64,000 nucleotides of DNA, taken from assembly GCF_000276665.1 (NCBI RefSeq), contig NW_004955470.1, positions 3,217,997 through 3,281,996 of the forward strand. The letters are read 5' to 3'. Both the position numbers and the translations under genes were made by a program. Source of the stretch: Chinchilla lanigera (Eukaryota > Chordata > Mammalia > Rodentia > Chinchillidae). The notes beneath the pieces are model-generated. The model was not told the DNA's origin. It searched no databases and saw only the letters and a program-made list of their open reading frames with translations. This document shows positions 1-13,100 of the stretch, in pieces; the first letter of the stretch is position 1; every line of letters starts with the position of its first letter.

Positions 1-522
1 TGCCGAAGACAGACATCAGAACCACGCTACCAAAGACAGAGAAGTGATGATGTGGATGCGTACCTACCTCGCCAGCACAGGAATCAGAGTGTCACATAAA
101 ATAGCCAGTTTCAGAAGCAGCACAATTCCGCCTTTGTAATACAGCATTAATCCTAACTAGCATATGCGTCATGTAGTATAATAAACACCTCTGGAACTAT
201 TTCATTTTAGCTTCAGCACACCACTGTTCCTGGATGGAAGAACGTGAAGCACAGAAAGGGTAAATCACATGGCCTCTGATCACACAGCTGGGAAGGGGGC
301 AGAACTGGGACTGGGAAGGCCGAAGGTGTCCACACCTCTGCTATTCATCACACTGCTACTTGTGTCCACGCTGCATCCTATTGAACTTTGCTTACCTTTG
401 GCATGTAAAAGAGAGGACTTCTAGCCTAGTAACAGAGATAAGAACACCTGGAATACAGAAACCTTTATTAGTGTCAGGTTTGTAGGCAAAAGATTCACGT
501 GAGGGGCCAAAGAAGAGCCCAG

Positions 523-601
523 CAGTGACGGCAAACCTTTTAGAGCTTTCAGTGATAACAAACAGCCCGCTGCGGCACGTGTGCCACAGGTTCCCCACCA
601 C
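523..601 (-). mobile_element. hAT-like MITE, copy 1
   Basis: About 80 bases starting CAGTGACGGCAAACCTTTTA. The ends are imperfect inverted repeats. GAGCCCAG before and GGGCCTAG after may be an 8-base target duplication with two mismatches. Same family as 6602-6681 and 49941-50020. Confidence 0.6.
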
Positions 602-2844
602 GGGCCTAGTGTATCTTGGAAATCTTTAAGTAAAAAAGAATAACCTGCCCTCATTAAACAACCTGAATTTAGCCCTGTGGCGGTAACATGCCGCAGGTCC
701 AGGAGACCCCACAAGGATCACCCACCACGTTGAAGAGAAACAGCACAGCAACTCTGGGCATCAGGTGGACGGAGCTGGTGTGGCTGCCCCTGGGAGCAGC
801 GCTGGGCAGATCACCAAGGTGATGACACCTGGAGAGCTCCATGGAGGAGGCTCTATTTGATCTTACAGCACAGAGCTTGGAAAAGATAAAACTGAGAAAG
901 TGCAAGAGCCAGGGCTTGAAGACACAGTGAGACAGGAAGGGGAGGAGCCTGCTGGCGAGTTTGGAAAGCAGAGCGTCCTGGGAGCTGGGGCAGAGGGAAG
1001 CAGCAGCAGTGACAAGGACCAAAGACAGGGCCAGGCTAGAAAGATGAGTCTTATTTCTCTAGAAGTCTTCTAAAAAGGATGGCAGGGGCAAGGGAGTAAG
1101 GCCACTCTGCAGCAGCTGCCCTGTGCACATGGGCAGGGGTTCCTTGGGTCTACACATGCTCTGGCTCTGCAGGGACATAAGGGACTCAGGGTGAGCACAG
1201 CCAAGTGGAAAAGAAGAACAGGACCAACTACAGATGTCCTTTGCATCCAGGGCAGGGCGTGCCCTGAGAACACCAGGCCAAGGGTCAGACTGTGTGGGGA
1301 ATCAGTGTGTTGGGCTACACTGCACCTGGGTGGGGCAGAGGTGTGGGAACAGAGGGGACTCTGGGGCTGGCAGGACCATGAAGCCAGTAAGGGCCCGACA
1401 GGACAGTGGGAAAAGACTCACATCCTTGTGCACACAACAAGGACTCTGGCTTTTCTCTGCCATGGGATGGAAAGCTGGGTGATTGAAGCCAGGGAGTCCT
1501 GCGCACTGACTTAGGTTTTTAAGGTGCATCTCTCCATGGGCTAGATTTCTCAGGAGACAGAGGCGGCAACTGCAGAGCACCCTGACTCCTGCCTCGCAGC
1601 AGGCTGTAGGGGCACAAAGGGTAAAAGTTGTTCTTTTTCTATCTTGTAGACTCCAGGTTTTTGGGTTTCTCTTTTTTTTCCAAAAATAACTTCTCAACAC
1701 ACACTTTCTGTTTTTGTGTTTTTCACAGTTTTCTTACACAATCCATTAGGGAGGGAACCCAAGCTCATGGTCACAGGTACCATGCCAGACCACATGTGCA
1801 TAGTTTTTAGTAATGGAAGACAAAGATGTTTCTAGAAATCAGCAAAAGGCAGCCACTCTGCATATTTTGCGGGCTCCGCCAATGCGGAAGGGAAGTCCAG
1901 GCAAATCTTTACAGAGGGTAAGAGACGCACACTGCAGAGGGTACAGAGCACACTGCAGGCAAAAGAAGGACCTCAAGCAGAGGAACATGGGAGCAGCAGG
2001 CAGCCCAGCAGGCTGGAGTGAAGGACAGCAGGGGAGACGAGTGTGCGGAAATTGGTGGTGTCACTGTCCTCAACAGCCCGAGGAGCTCACAGACCTTTGA
2101 GCAAGGGAGGGACAGGATCTGAAGTCTGTCTCTGAAGAATGAATCTAAAATGTGTAGATTGATGATCTGCGACTGGAGTGGCTGAGGCAGGTGGGGGTGA
2201 CAAGGCCTGGACCACGTTATGACAAGAGAATTGGTATGCAGACGAGACACCACAGGAGCCCAGAGCAGGGACCAGAGCAGATGAGCGGGAAGAGAAGGAG
2301 AAGGAGGACACGGTGCAAGAGGCATCCTGAGTGGAGCTGGCATGGGAGACAAGGGAGGGGACCATGACAAGGAGGGCTCTGGAAGTGGGTGATGAGAGAG
2401 AAAGTCCTGTGGGCAAAGGGGAAACAGCCGGGGAGCTGTCTGGGAAGAAGAGAGTGGGTTCGCTCTCTGAAACGCTGATGTGGAGTGACCAGCAAGCCAT
2501 ATCCGCAGAGCAAAGGACCTCGCAAGGGAATGAATACCAGAGACATCCTGGGGACCTCCACCCCAAGAGTGCTCATGGGAGCCCTGCAAATGGGTGGTGC
2601 AAATGGAAAGAGAGTATTACATGGAGATAGGAGAGGTACAATTCTGAGGCTGAACTAGAGTTCAGGCATGCTGATGTGCTAATACGAAAATACCCTCATC
2701 TGACATCCGAAGGGCCTCTCTGCTCACTGCATGAGTGATTCTGAACGCGTCCTCTCCTTGACACATACTGTATCCTTCTAGATTTTTCTATGATTACCAA
2801 ATCAAATTCATTGGTTAGATTCAGTGTTGACTTTATGGGGAAAT

Positions 2845-2923
2845 TTGATTAGGTTCACGACCATTTGGTTTGCAACCAGAGTCACGGGAAGAATTAAATT
2901 TGTAAACCAAGGTACCACTGTAT
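2845..2923. mobile_element. Tigger-type MITE fragment
   Basis: The right end GTAAACCAAGGTACCACTG resembles the terminus of the 8618-8788 element. The left end is degraded. Confidence 0.5.
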
Positions 2924-2961
2924 ATACATCATGCTTTCTTTTCTCTGCTTTGTGATTGTCC

Positions 2962-3045
2962 TTTGTAGTGCTTCAGATCAAACCCAGGATCCCATGTGTC
3001 CGAGGGAAGCAAGGGCCCTGTCCCGAGCTATACCTCCAGTGCCAC
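2962..3045 (-). mobile_element. ID-type SINE (old)
   Basis: Reverse complement carries a degraded tRNA-like core ending in a CCTGGGTTTGATC-type B box. Confidence 0.5.
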
Positions 3046-3399
3046 TGTTTCTTTTTAACCCAAATGTGACCCAACTATACTGCCCCCTGCTTTTTTGACT
3101 TAATCACTGATGAGCATCTCTCCTTGCTTATAGACATATATGTGCCCTTTACCATTTTAAAGGGCTTCATGGACATGTCACACCTTATGTCGTACTTTCC
3201 TATTGTATCTAGGGAAGGGAATTGAGTTGTTTCCAATTTCTCAATATGATGTATAGCTTACCCACCACCAACTTTGTGGCTAAATCTTTAAATGTGTCCT
3301 TCTTTCTTAAAAAATAAACTCTTGGGAATGGAAGCTCAGGGTGCAAATACATGCACATGTAAGGCTTTTGAAAGGAACTGCCCCCAGAACACGCATATG

Positions 3400-3561
3400 G
3401 GTGAAAGTCTATAATCCTAGCCTTCTGGGAAACTGAGGTAGGAGGATCAAGTGTTCAAGCCCAGCTTGTACAACTTAGTAAGACTGTCTAAAAATTAAAA
3501 ACAAAAAGGGCTGAGGATGTAACTCAGTGTATAGGTCCTGGGTTCAATCCCCAGTGCTACA
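3400..3561 (+). mobile_element. B1-dID composite SINE
   Basis: A B1 left half (CTATAATCCTAGCCTTCTGG...) is joined by an A-rich linker to an ID core (GGGCTGAGGATGTAACTCAG ... GGTTCAATCCCCAGTGCTAC). Confidence 0.75.
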
Positions 3562-4067
3562 GATGGATGCACAGAAGGGAGGAAGGAAGTGGGAGAAAGG
3601 AGAGGAAAATAATTGCCAAACAGCCTTCTAGAAAGACGGCTTATTTCACTCTCTAATAAGATATAAGGTTTGCTTTCTCTCAGTCTTGCTGATATTTTCT
3701 TATAGGCAAATACATGGTATTGTACTGTTTTGATCTATTGTTTAGTCAGTTTGGTTAAACATCTTTCATGTCAGTCATTTCATGTATTCCTTCTTTTATG
3801 GGTTGGCTTCCCATTTCTCAGCTCATTTTTCCATTAGAATGTCTGTCTATCTTTTCTTTTGCTCTAGTTTGGAAGCATTAAAATATCCACACTGTCACTT
3901 TTGGCCATATTTGTTCCTGGACTTGAGGTCTGCTTGCAGCTATACCCTACTTCCAGGGTTTGCTATAGCAACTTGTTGCTTTAACAAAAACAAACCTATT
4001 AATTCTTTTTCTCCCTGGTTTCTGCCTTTGATCACAAAGGCCCCCATGCCCAGCAATGCACACTTAC

Positions 4068-4196
4068 CACAATGGTTACCATGATGCAGATGTTCTTCGT
4101 GTCCTTCCAGAAAACCATCTGAGGAGTGACTTTCGCAAAGTGCACCAGCCTCGCAGAGAATGCAGCCAGGCACAGCACTTCTGCTAGGGCAGTGGC
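4068..4196 (-). CDS. TPCN3: TPCN3 coding exon 4 (segments IS2 to start of IS3)
   Basis: 129 bases, 43 codons, phase 0 at both ends, with acceptor TCTCCTTGCAG|GC and donor ATTGTG|GTAAGT. It holds hydrophobic [18 protein letters not shown] (IS2), a basic linker, and [15 protein letters not shown] entering IS3. The family has a similar linker between IS2 and IS3. A MaLR LTR remnant lies immediately upstream in the intron (about 4250-4437). Confidence 0.85.
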
Positions 4197-7100
4197 CTGC
4201 AAGGAGAGGACAGCACTGAGCATGGGGTCCTGTCACCAAAAGGCTCCACAGTCATCCTTGCATAACACCCTCTGACTGCTACCTACCGTTCCTACCTGGT
4301 TCCCTCCAAGGATTAGCCAGGTCCTTCAATTTCTCTGGACTTCCCAGCCTCCATGAATTGAACAAATCTTTATTCTTTATAAATTACCTTGTCTCCAGTA
4401 TTTTGTTATAGCAACAGAAAATGGACAAAGACACTCCCTAAAATGTGTTTGGAAATGGCGGGGGTGGGGGTCATTCCTTAAAAGTCACAGCCACTGCAGC
4501 CCTGCTGCCTGAACTTGTCTGGTGAGCAGACAAGGTGAGGACCGCTGAGATGCAGTGTAAGTCCTGACCGGTTCCCTCCACAGGTGCAGAGTCCCAACCC
4601 CAAACTCCTTGCAGCCAGCCTTGTGGCCGTGACTGCAGGCTGTGATCTCCCTGTGACTGCTGTGACAATCCAGGAACACGCCTTAGTGATGGCAGTTTCC
4701 TCTACCAATGGGGAGAAGATGGCAGCAAAGTAGGAAAAAAAGAGGAAAACGGGACCTCGGCTTAAGCTAGAAAGAGGGGGAGGTCCAGGCTGAGGCCGGA
4801 GGGAAGAGACTCTCTGGGGACAGGAAGGACGGGGCTGACTCTGGCCTGAAAGCTGCAGGTGACACAATCATCTCCTTCAGCCTCCACCCCTGATGGGTCC
4901 TGGACTGCAGTCCCTTGCAAAACTTCTAGCTGTCCGTTTGTCCAGCTGTGAAGGGATTGCAGGCCTGGGGCAATTCCAAAGCACCCCTGCTCAAAATGGG
5001 ACTTAGGTGGAAATGCTGGTATGAGGCCACAGACACCCTCACCCCATGACACATTTGACTTGGGGACTACAGCAGGAACACTAGCGGAAGGAGTGCTTGG
5101 AAACCCAGGGGCCAACCCAGAAGCCGCTTGTGACCAATACTACACAGAAAAGGCGAGCCCGTGGAGCACAGCTCTGCCTCTGCAAATGCTGTGCTTGTAA
5201 GGAGGCACTAGGCTAAAAGCCTTCTAGCCAAAGAATTCACAACCTGCAGAATCTTTAACACGTGGAAGTGTGGGTGACGCTTGGGCGGCCTCCCATGGAC
5301 CACGCTTCCGGTTTTCGCCTCTTTGTGCCACAAAATATGAATTGTCCAATACCATAGACGTGGTAGGTTATAAACAACAGAAATTTATCTCTGTCAATTC
5401 TGGAGGCTGATGTCCAAGATTAAGGTGCTTGCATTTGGTTTCTGCTGAAAATGAACTTTCTGAAGGCTTCTAGACAGCCTTCTTTTTGTGGTGTCCACAC
5501 ATGACAGAAGGGACAAGGGACAGAAAGGACTGGGGTCTGATCCTATTCATGAAAGCTCCACCCTTCCAACTCAATCCCCTCCAAAAGGCCCTGCCTCTAA
5601 ATACAAGTATGTTTCTGCCAATGAGTGGGCGGGAGAGGGGGCAGAAGGAGGGGACAAACGCTCTATTTATAGCACAACTCTAAGGGCACAGGCTATCGAA
5701 AAACAGGCAGCAGCCAAGTCTGGCTTAAGGCACAGTTTTCTGACCCTGGTTGTAAGCGCTGGAGTTTTGGGGTAGTTTGTTATGCAGCCACAGATACCTG
5801 AGACATGGAAGAATAAAGCAGAGTCCATGTGGTTACGTGGTGTGGACTATCTCTACCCAATTGCCAAATGACCTTGGGCAAGCTAGACAGAACTTCTAGG
5901 GCTCGGCTCTCTCATCTGTAGAAAAGGGGATGATAATAGACTTTTCTGTTAAAAGGGGGATGATAACAACCTCAAAGGGTACTATAAGGCTTAGAGAGAG
6001 TACAGAGGAAGTTGTCTGAGCACCCAGCAGACAGGAAGTGCTGGGAAAATGGCAGCCATTAAGACAGGTGAGTGACAAGTCAAGTATCAGCGTGAGCAGG
6101 TCACTGGTTTGTCATTGGATTAGCTGGTTAAATTGATTGCTATGGTTTGTGTCTGGGTGTCCCCCCAAAGCCTTATGTAGTCATGGGGCAGGCTTTTAGA
6201 GTTTGATTGATTATAGGTGTGAGAGCTGCACCCGCCCTGGGGTGGATAGTTTGCATATGTAAGGGAGAGAAAGAGGGTGCTTCTGGTCATTTCCTCCCTT
6301 GTGTGTGCTTGTTGCTTTGCTGTGTTCTGCCACCATGAGCTGTAGCCCTCTGCCATGTGCCACTCTGCCTTGTAATCTGCCAAGGATGGACTAAAACCTC
6401 CACAAACTGTAAGCAAAATAAACTTTTCCTTCCTTAATTTTCGGCATCAGGTATCTTGTCCCAGCAATGAGAGAAAAGTAACCAAGACAATTGATGAATA
6501 CATCAATACTCAAAACCCCCTATGATCACCAGGAAATAATGTCTCTGACTAGAAAGAAAGCTAAAAATGTGGCACTATGCCTCACCTCGTATGCTTTATG
6601 CCAACGGTGGCAAACCTATGGCACTTGCACCACCATAGGCTGTTTGTATCACTGAAAGCTCTAAAAGGCTCGCCATCACTGCTCTATGAGGATATTCTCT
6701 ATTGGACAGCAACTAAACATGCCTCTAGAAAGTGCCTTATACCTTTCTGCCTGATTTTCCAGGTGAACAGGAGACTAGAAACCTCCATTGCCCTTAAAAC
6801 ACCTAACTGAAGCATCAGCCAACAAGCAGGCAGAGGTCTTCGAAAACCCCAGCAAGAACAATAAAACCAAATTCTTTTTTGTTGAAATTGGGAGGAAAAC
6901 AAGGGCTCAACTCAATCCGCTTAACATCTCTTAAAATCTGGTTAACATCTCGTGCTTTCAAGCTCACCACAAAAGGCAACGGGAACAGGGCAGGCTTCTC
7001 AAACAGGGCCAGAGAAAGGTCCACACAGATGAAGAGGTACGTGACCACTCGCATCGTCCAGTGGTTATAAAAACAGTAAAGTCTGGAGAGGAAAAGAATA

Positions 7101-10100
7101 AAGGTGGTTACAACCACAGGACAGGGGTTAAACAGCATCCAAACTTCTCCATAAAGACAAAGGAAGGCCGGGGATATGGCTCAGAAGTACAAGCGCCAGC
7201 CCGGCAAGCGCAAGGTCCTGAGTTCAATTCCCGGTACCAAAAAAAAAAAAAAAAAAAAAAAAAAGACAAATGAGAGGGAAGAAGGGAAAGAGGGGAATTG
7301 AAATGTGTTATGAAAATGTACCAGTCCCCTACAGTGTATATAATCATTATGTACTAAAAACACATGCCAATAAAAGGGAAGAAAAAATTTTTAAAAGGGA
7401 GCTGGAGATGCAGCTCAGTGATAGGAACATTTGCACATTATGTGCAGGGCCCTGCCTTTCATTCCCAGGACCACAAAAATAAAATAAATGAATAGATAAA
7501 AAGGACTAATGTAGATAAAATAAAGAAGCTACGGCTTAGCTACACCTCCTTTAAGTTCCAAGAAGCGGGGCGAGTGTTTGAGTGAGCTCACACTATATAT
7601 AGAACATCAGCAGAGAAAAAAAGAATATGTTAACATCTCAAAGCACATTTTCTGAGTAGTCACTGAGCTCTGATAATAAGAAATGCTTTTTACCCCCGCT
7701 TGTTCTAGACCAAATGCTGGTCTTATTTCAATCCTTAAGGGGTGAAAGACAAAAATGTGGATTCCCACAAAAAGAACAAATGTGGATTTCATCCGAAGAG
7801 CCTGAGGGGAAAATAAAAGTCACTTTTGGTGACTGTGAGAAAACAACGCTCCCTTAGAAGCAAAGCAATGACGTCCTTAGCACAAGCGCCCTAGCTCCCA
7901 GCCCAGCGTGGTGCACTACTCCTTCATCTGCTCTTGGTCGGATGACTGTGCCTCCACACGACAGCACCGGGCTCCCGGGACTTAACAGAAAGCACTGGGT
8001 TCCATCCAAATGTGCCATGCCCTGCGTCTGTCTCAAAACTGTCTGTGGAAGCAACATCTTGAGTTTTGGTTCAACCTCAGGACTACTAGGTGTGGTAGAC
8101 AGGGGGTTCCCTGTAACAGTTTAATACTTTAGTTACCTGATCGCCTGAGGGGACGTTTGGAAGGGAACATTTCTGTTGTACTGGGCATCAGAGACATAGG
8201 CGGCTGCCAGGAGAAGGTTCTGCTCCTCATGAGGAGAAAGTAAAGGAGAAAACAGTAAGAGTAGAAAGGGAGACTTCTTTCCCTCTGAGCATGCATCAAG
8301 CGTAAAAGTCCCCAGCCTCCTCCCTCCAACCCCGCTCCCATCCTGGCACCTGCCCCAGCCACGCTGTGCCCACAGGGAGCAGTTCTTCCAGAATTATCTT
8401 CCCTGTGTTTGCTAGATGCCAGGACACTTCTTCTCTGTGTTTGCGAGATGCCGGGGACCCCACTGAGCTGGGCTACATAGCACACTGCACTTGCTCAAAT
8501 TCAAATACAGGCGCCTAGGGAGGCAAAAGGAAAGAAGCGAGCACAGAACAGACCAGGTACATGTGCTTAAGGGGTATGTCTTTACATACATGTAGAGGAT
8601 TGTGGCCACACACTTGCAGTGGTGCCTCAGTTCACGAACTTAATTCGATAATTCTGGGGTAGATGCTGAAGTCGTGTTTGTCATCCAATTCAGAGCTCTT
8701 GAATGGAAGTAAGATTTTGCCAAACACTTCTGTTTGTCAATAGAGTGGTTCCCGAACAGAGGCATTCGTGAACCAAGGCATCCCTGTATTGTATATGCAC
8801 ACACAAAAATACACAAGTACAAAAGTGCATCTAAGCCACTTTATAGGTGATTGGGAGGATTTTCAAGGGAATTAGTGCTTTGATGATTGCCTAGATGATG
8901 GTTCTATATTTGTATACAATTTTAAAACAATAAAATTGGGGCTGGGGATATAGCTCTCTGGTAAAGCACACTCAGTGCCTTGGGTTCCATCCCAAGCACC
9001 ACAAATAAAAACAACAATAATAATAATGTCTTCATGTAATCCACAACTTACACTTTTCACTCAATATATTCTGGATTTTTTTCCAAGACAAAATATATAG
9101 GCCTAACCTTCCTGAAGGAGTTGAAGACTTCATATTACACTGATACATGCATATCCATGTTTACAGCTGCATAATTCATAATAGCTAAATCTTAGGAGCA
9201 ATCTACATGTCCATCAGCAGATGAATGGATAGAGAAAATGTGGTATTTCTGCACAGTGGGGTACTACTCTGCCATAAAGTAGAATAAGCTTGAGGCATTG
9301 GTAGGAAAATGGGTGCACCTTGAGACAATAATGTTAAGCCAAATAAATCAAACCCACAAGCTTAAATAGCACATGGTCTCTTTGATGTGAGAAAACCAAA
9401 GCATAAATAAAAAGTAAAATAAAGGGTAGCTGGTAGGAAGTAGGGAGATAGATCTTTCTCAAAGGGGAAGGGCATTAAGAGATGAAGGGAGGGGAGGGAA
9501 AAGGAATAAAAAGGAACTAAGATGTGCTCCATACTCATACCAGCTCTACACAAACATTATCACTGCAAACATGTACTAATAAAAAAAAATTTAAAACATG
9601 AATTATGTGAAAGAAAAATGTACAGATGTATCCTGTTCTTATTAATATGGTATACTTTATATAGTTTCCACTTTTTTCTGTTGCAAATATAAGTACTTAT
9701 TTCTATTTCAAGACAAACACATATATGCACATCTTTGTGCCATATGATAGGATAGAAAATGCAAAACCAAGCCAGGCATGGTGGTGCATGCCTGTAATCC
9801 CAGCACTCGGGAGGCTGAGACAGGAGGATTGTTGCAAATTTGAGGCCAGCCTGGGCTACACAGTAAGTTCAAGGCCGGCCTGAACTACTCAGTGAGACCT
9901 TTCCTCAAAAATAAAAAAATCAAACCCTCTGAATAAATGGTATATGCATTTTTCTCTTTTGACAGGTATGACCAAACTGCCTCTCCCAAAGTTATACCTT
10001 CTCTATACTTCACATGTGCTGTCTTCCCACCAACACTGACAGCCTTTAAAGGTGGCCAATGCCCAAACAGCCAAAGTGCTTCCTGAGATTTAGCCTGCAT

Positions 10101-13100
10101 TTCCTCAGGACCAGTGTTGCTGAGTGTCTTTGTGTAAGGACTCACATTCCCAATTCTGCACAAACAAAACAAAGAACACACACAAACTGACTAGCTATGC
10201 ACATCTTCCTATATTCTTCAGAAAGACCAACAGTCTCACAATTCAGCTTATTAGCTGAGCTACCCAGTCTAGACAGGGACATCTTCCTGCCTATTTTGGA
10301 TGGAAATCCCTTACTGGTCAGGCAAATCATTCTAAAAAAGCCAAACAAACAAACAAACAAAGAAAACAAAACAAAGCATATGCAAGCATATCTAAAAATT
10401 GCTATTATTTATCAATTGCTCAGAACAGTTTGGTAAATATTTTATAGATGTACCCTGAAACCTCTTAAGATGTCAGAATCCATTTTAGAAAGTTAATGTA
10501 GTACTTTATTGATTTTACAATATTTACTTTAATAGACTGGCCAATATTCTATGACGAATTATATGAGTTATATATCATATAGCTATATATATATGATATA
10601 TGTATCATATCTTGTTGTATGCCAACTTCAAATTCTCAGTAACAGGAAAATACAGATTACTACAAACAAATAAGTGACTCTTTTTAATTAAAAAAAAAAA
10701 TACAAAATGCCTGACATGTTTAGAGTGGTCAAAAGATTATTTAGATGGTCTTCAAGTGTTTAATGCACAATTTTTCAACTTCATGGTGATACAAAAGCCA
10801 TGCACATTGAATAAAAACTTTATTTCAAATTTTGAATTTTGGCCTTTTCCTCGGCTAGCAATCTCTGGCACGACAGCGCCCTCCCCCAACCTCATGCTGG
10901 GCAGAGTCAGTAAACCCACAGCTACCTGTCAACCAATGAATTATTCAATGCTTTGTTGTACACAATTTTGCCCAAATGTAGGCTAATGTAAGGGTGCTAA
11001 GCATGTTTAAGGTAGGCAAGGATAAGACATGATGTTTGGTAGATTAGGTGCATTAAATTCATTTTCAACTTAATGTCATTTTCAGCTCACACTGGATTTA
11101 TCATATATAACAGCATTGTAAGTTAAGGAGTATCCGTACTTAACTTTCTTTTTTTAAATTATTTTTATTTTATGGAAAAAAGGCAAAACAAAATTTCATA
11201 ACAAAATACTAGGAGAATAACAACGTTACTACATTACATCTTGTTATCTTTAAAGTAATTGCTCAGGGTGCAAGACATAAGCATAAAATTTCTCCAATCA
11301 ATATTAGCACAAATCTTCCCTTTTAATGAATTAAGAGACATTAATAGGATAATTGACTTGTATTTTCTCTTTTCCCTCCTGTCCTTTCCCCTTTCAATCC
11401 ATCCTAGTTCCTTTTTCCTTTTGAACAATTTCTTCCCACTTCACAATATCTATTGTACATTTTAGACCTTATTTACTCTTTCAGTTTCTCACACCATGGA
11501 GACAATATGATGTTTACACATGTGACTCTGATTTATTTCACTTATGCAATGACCTCAAGCTGTATTCATTTACCTATAGAAGTCTCAGGTTTATCCTTCT
11601 TTATGGCTTAGTAGTACTGCATTATATAAAAGACCACATCTTTTTTATCTATTCCTGGTTGATGGGCATTAGGGTTGTTTCCAAGATTTAGCTATTACAC
11701 ATTTTGCTTCTATAAATATGGGTGCACATATATTGCTGTGGTATGATGTTTTTAGTTCTTCTAGGAAGATACCCATCAAGGGAGAAGCTGGATAGAATGG
11801 GACTTCTAATCCTAGTTTTTTGAGGAATCTCCACATTGCTTTTCACAGTGATTGTACCAGTCTACATTCCCACAAACAGTGGAGAATGGTTCCATTTTTC
11901 CCACAGCCCCACCAGCATTTGTTATTGGTTGATTTCTTCATAATAGGCATTCTTTTTGGAGTGAGATGGAATCTCGGTGTTTTTTAATTTGCATCTCTTT
12001 AATGACCAGTGATGTTGAACATTTTTTTCATATATTTATTTGCCATTTGTGTTTCTTCATCTGAGAAGTGTATGTTCATCTCAGATGCTCATTTTTAATT
12101 GTGTCTTTGAATTTAGGGGGTCTGATTTTTTTTTTCAATTCTTTATATGTTCTAGATAAAAGTCCTTAAATTCATTTGGAACCAAAAGAGACCTAGAATA
12201 GCAAAGGAAATCCTGGGAAACAAAGGTAAGGCAGGAGGCATCACAATCCCTGACTTGAAATTACACTACAAAGCTACTGTGAAAAAATCAACATATTACT
12301 GGCCAAGAAGAAAAAAAAAAAACACACAAACCTGAGGACCAGTGGAACAGATTAGAATATGCAGACACAACTATAAACACACTCAACCACCTTATCTTTG
12401 ACAAAGGAGCCAAATATGTTCCCTGGAAGAAAGATAGCCTCTGTCTTAGTTACATTTCTCTCACTGCTGAGGCAAAATACCTGATGCCCAAAATTAAGGA
12501 AGGAAAAGTTTATTTAGCTCACACTTTGCAGAGGTTTAGTTCATAATCAGCTGGCTCCAAGGCAGGCTGGCATGACAGAAGGGCAACAGGAAACAGTGGC
12601 AAAGGACAGCAAAAGCAACAAGAGCAAAGAGAGCGCAAGCCTCTTTTCCTCCCCTGTATAGTAAGCAGGCTACCCCGACCCAGGGCAGGTGTAGCACTCA
12701 CGTGATCTCCCTTCTCTTCTCTTGCACAGGATGAGGATGTTTACAAAGTGAGGACCCTAGCACCCTGCTGAATTGCTTAAACTTCGAAACTTGTTAAGTT
12801 GACACAATGTATCAACTATTGCAGCCTAATGGTGCTGGAAAAACAGGCTTTCTATATGAGGAAGACTAAAACTAGACCCATGTCTATCACCATGCACTAA
12901 GCTAAAGTCAAAATGGATCAAAGATCTAAACATCAAAACACAAACACTCAATCTACTGGAAGAGAAAGTAGGTAGAAATCTTGAAGACACAGGGGCAGGC
13001 AGAGAGTCCATGAACAAAACCCAGAACACACGGGAAATACTTCAAAGAATCAACAACTGCGATCTCATTAAAAAGCTTTCACACAGCAAAAGAAATCACT

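Larger units (their letters stand above)
1..4067. other. TPCN3 intron 4 (left-edge, no gene seen)
   Basis: By position this is the intron after TPCN3 exon 4. It holds MIR-like sequence (about 240-320), a small hAT-like element (523-601), an old Tigger-type fragment (about 2845-2923), an ID-type SINE (2962-3045) and a B1-dID SINE (3400-3561). 620-2640 is GC-rich single-copy-looking DNA without a convincing exon. 3560-4060 shows nothing clear. Confidence 0.5.
4197..6967. other. TPCN3 intron 3
   Basis: 2.8 kb intron. Contents: LTR 3' end (about 4250-4437), unassigned GC-rich DNA (4450-5290), MaLR-like LTR on the minus strand (about 5320-5640), MIR (about 5840-6030), a rodent MaLR LTR (6138-6489) and a hAT-like MITE (6602-6681). 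No additional exon is supported. Confidence 0.5.

Noticed and set aside
61..125. Hydrophobic minus-strand segment (GIVLLLKLAILCDTLIPVLA) before a GTAGGT
   Set aside because: Needs a phase that does not fit exon 4, and the acceptor is weak.
363..451. Possible TPCN3 downstream exon (acceptor TTCTGTATTCCAG, donor CCAAAG|GTAAGC)
   Set aside because: Splice signals look good, but none of the frames gives TPC-like IS3-IS4 sequence, and the phase-0 frame stops.
1909..2589. 226-codon minus-strand frame
   Set aside because: No known domain, Pro/Ser-rich composition, no splice or promoter context; a chance frame in GC-rich DNA.
7166..7240. tRNA-like cores in several places
   Set aside because: Part of SINEs with A-tails and target duplications, not tRNA genes.
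10540..10620. AT-rich palindromic stretch
   Set aside because: Ordinary TATA-type simple sequence; no supporting signal.
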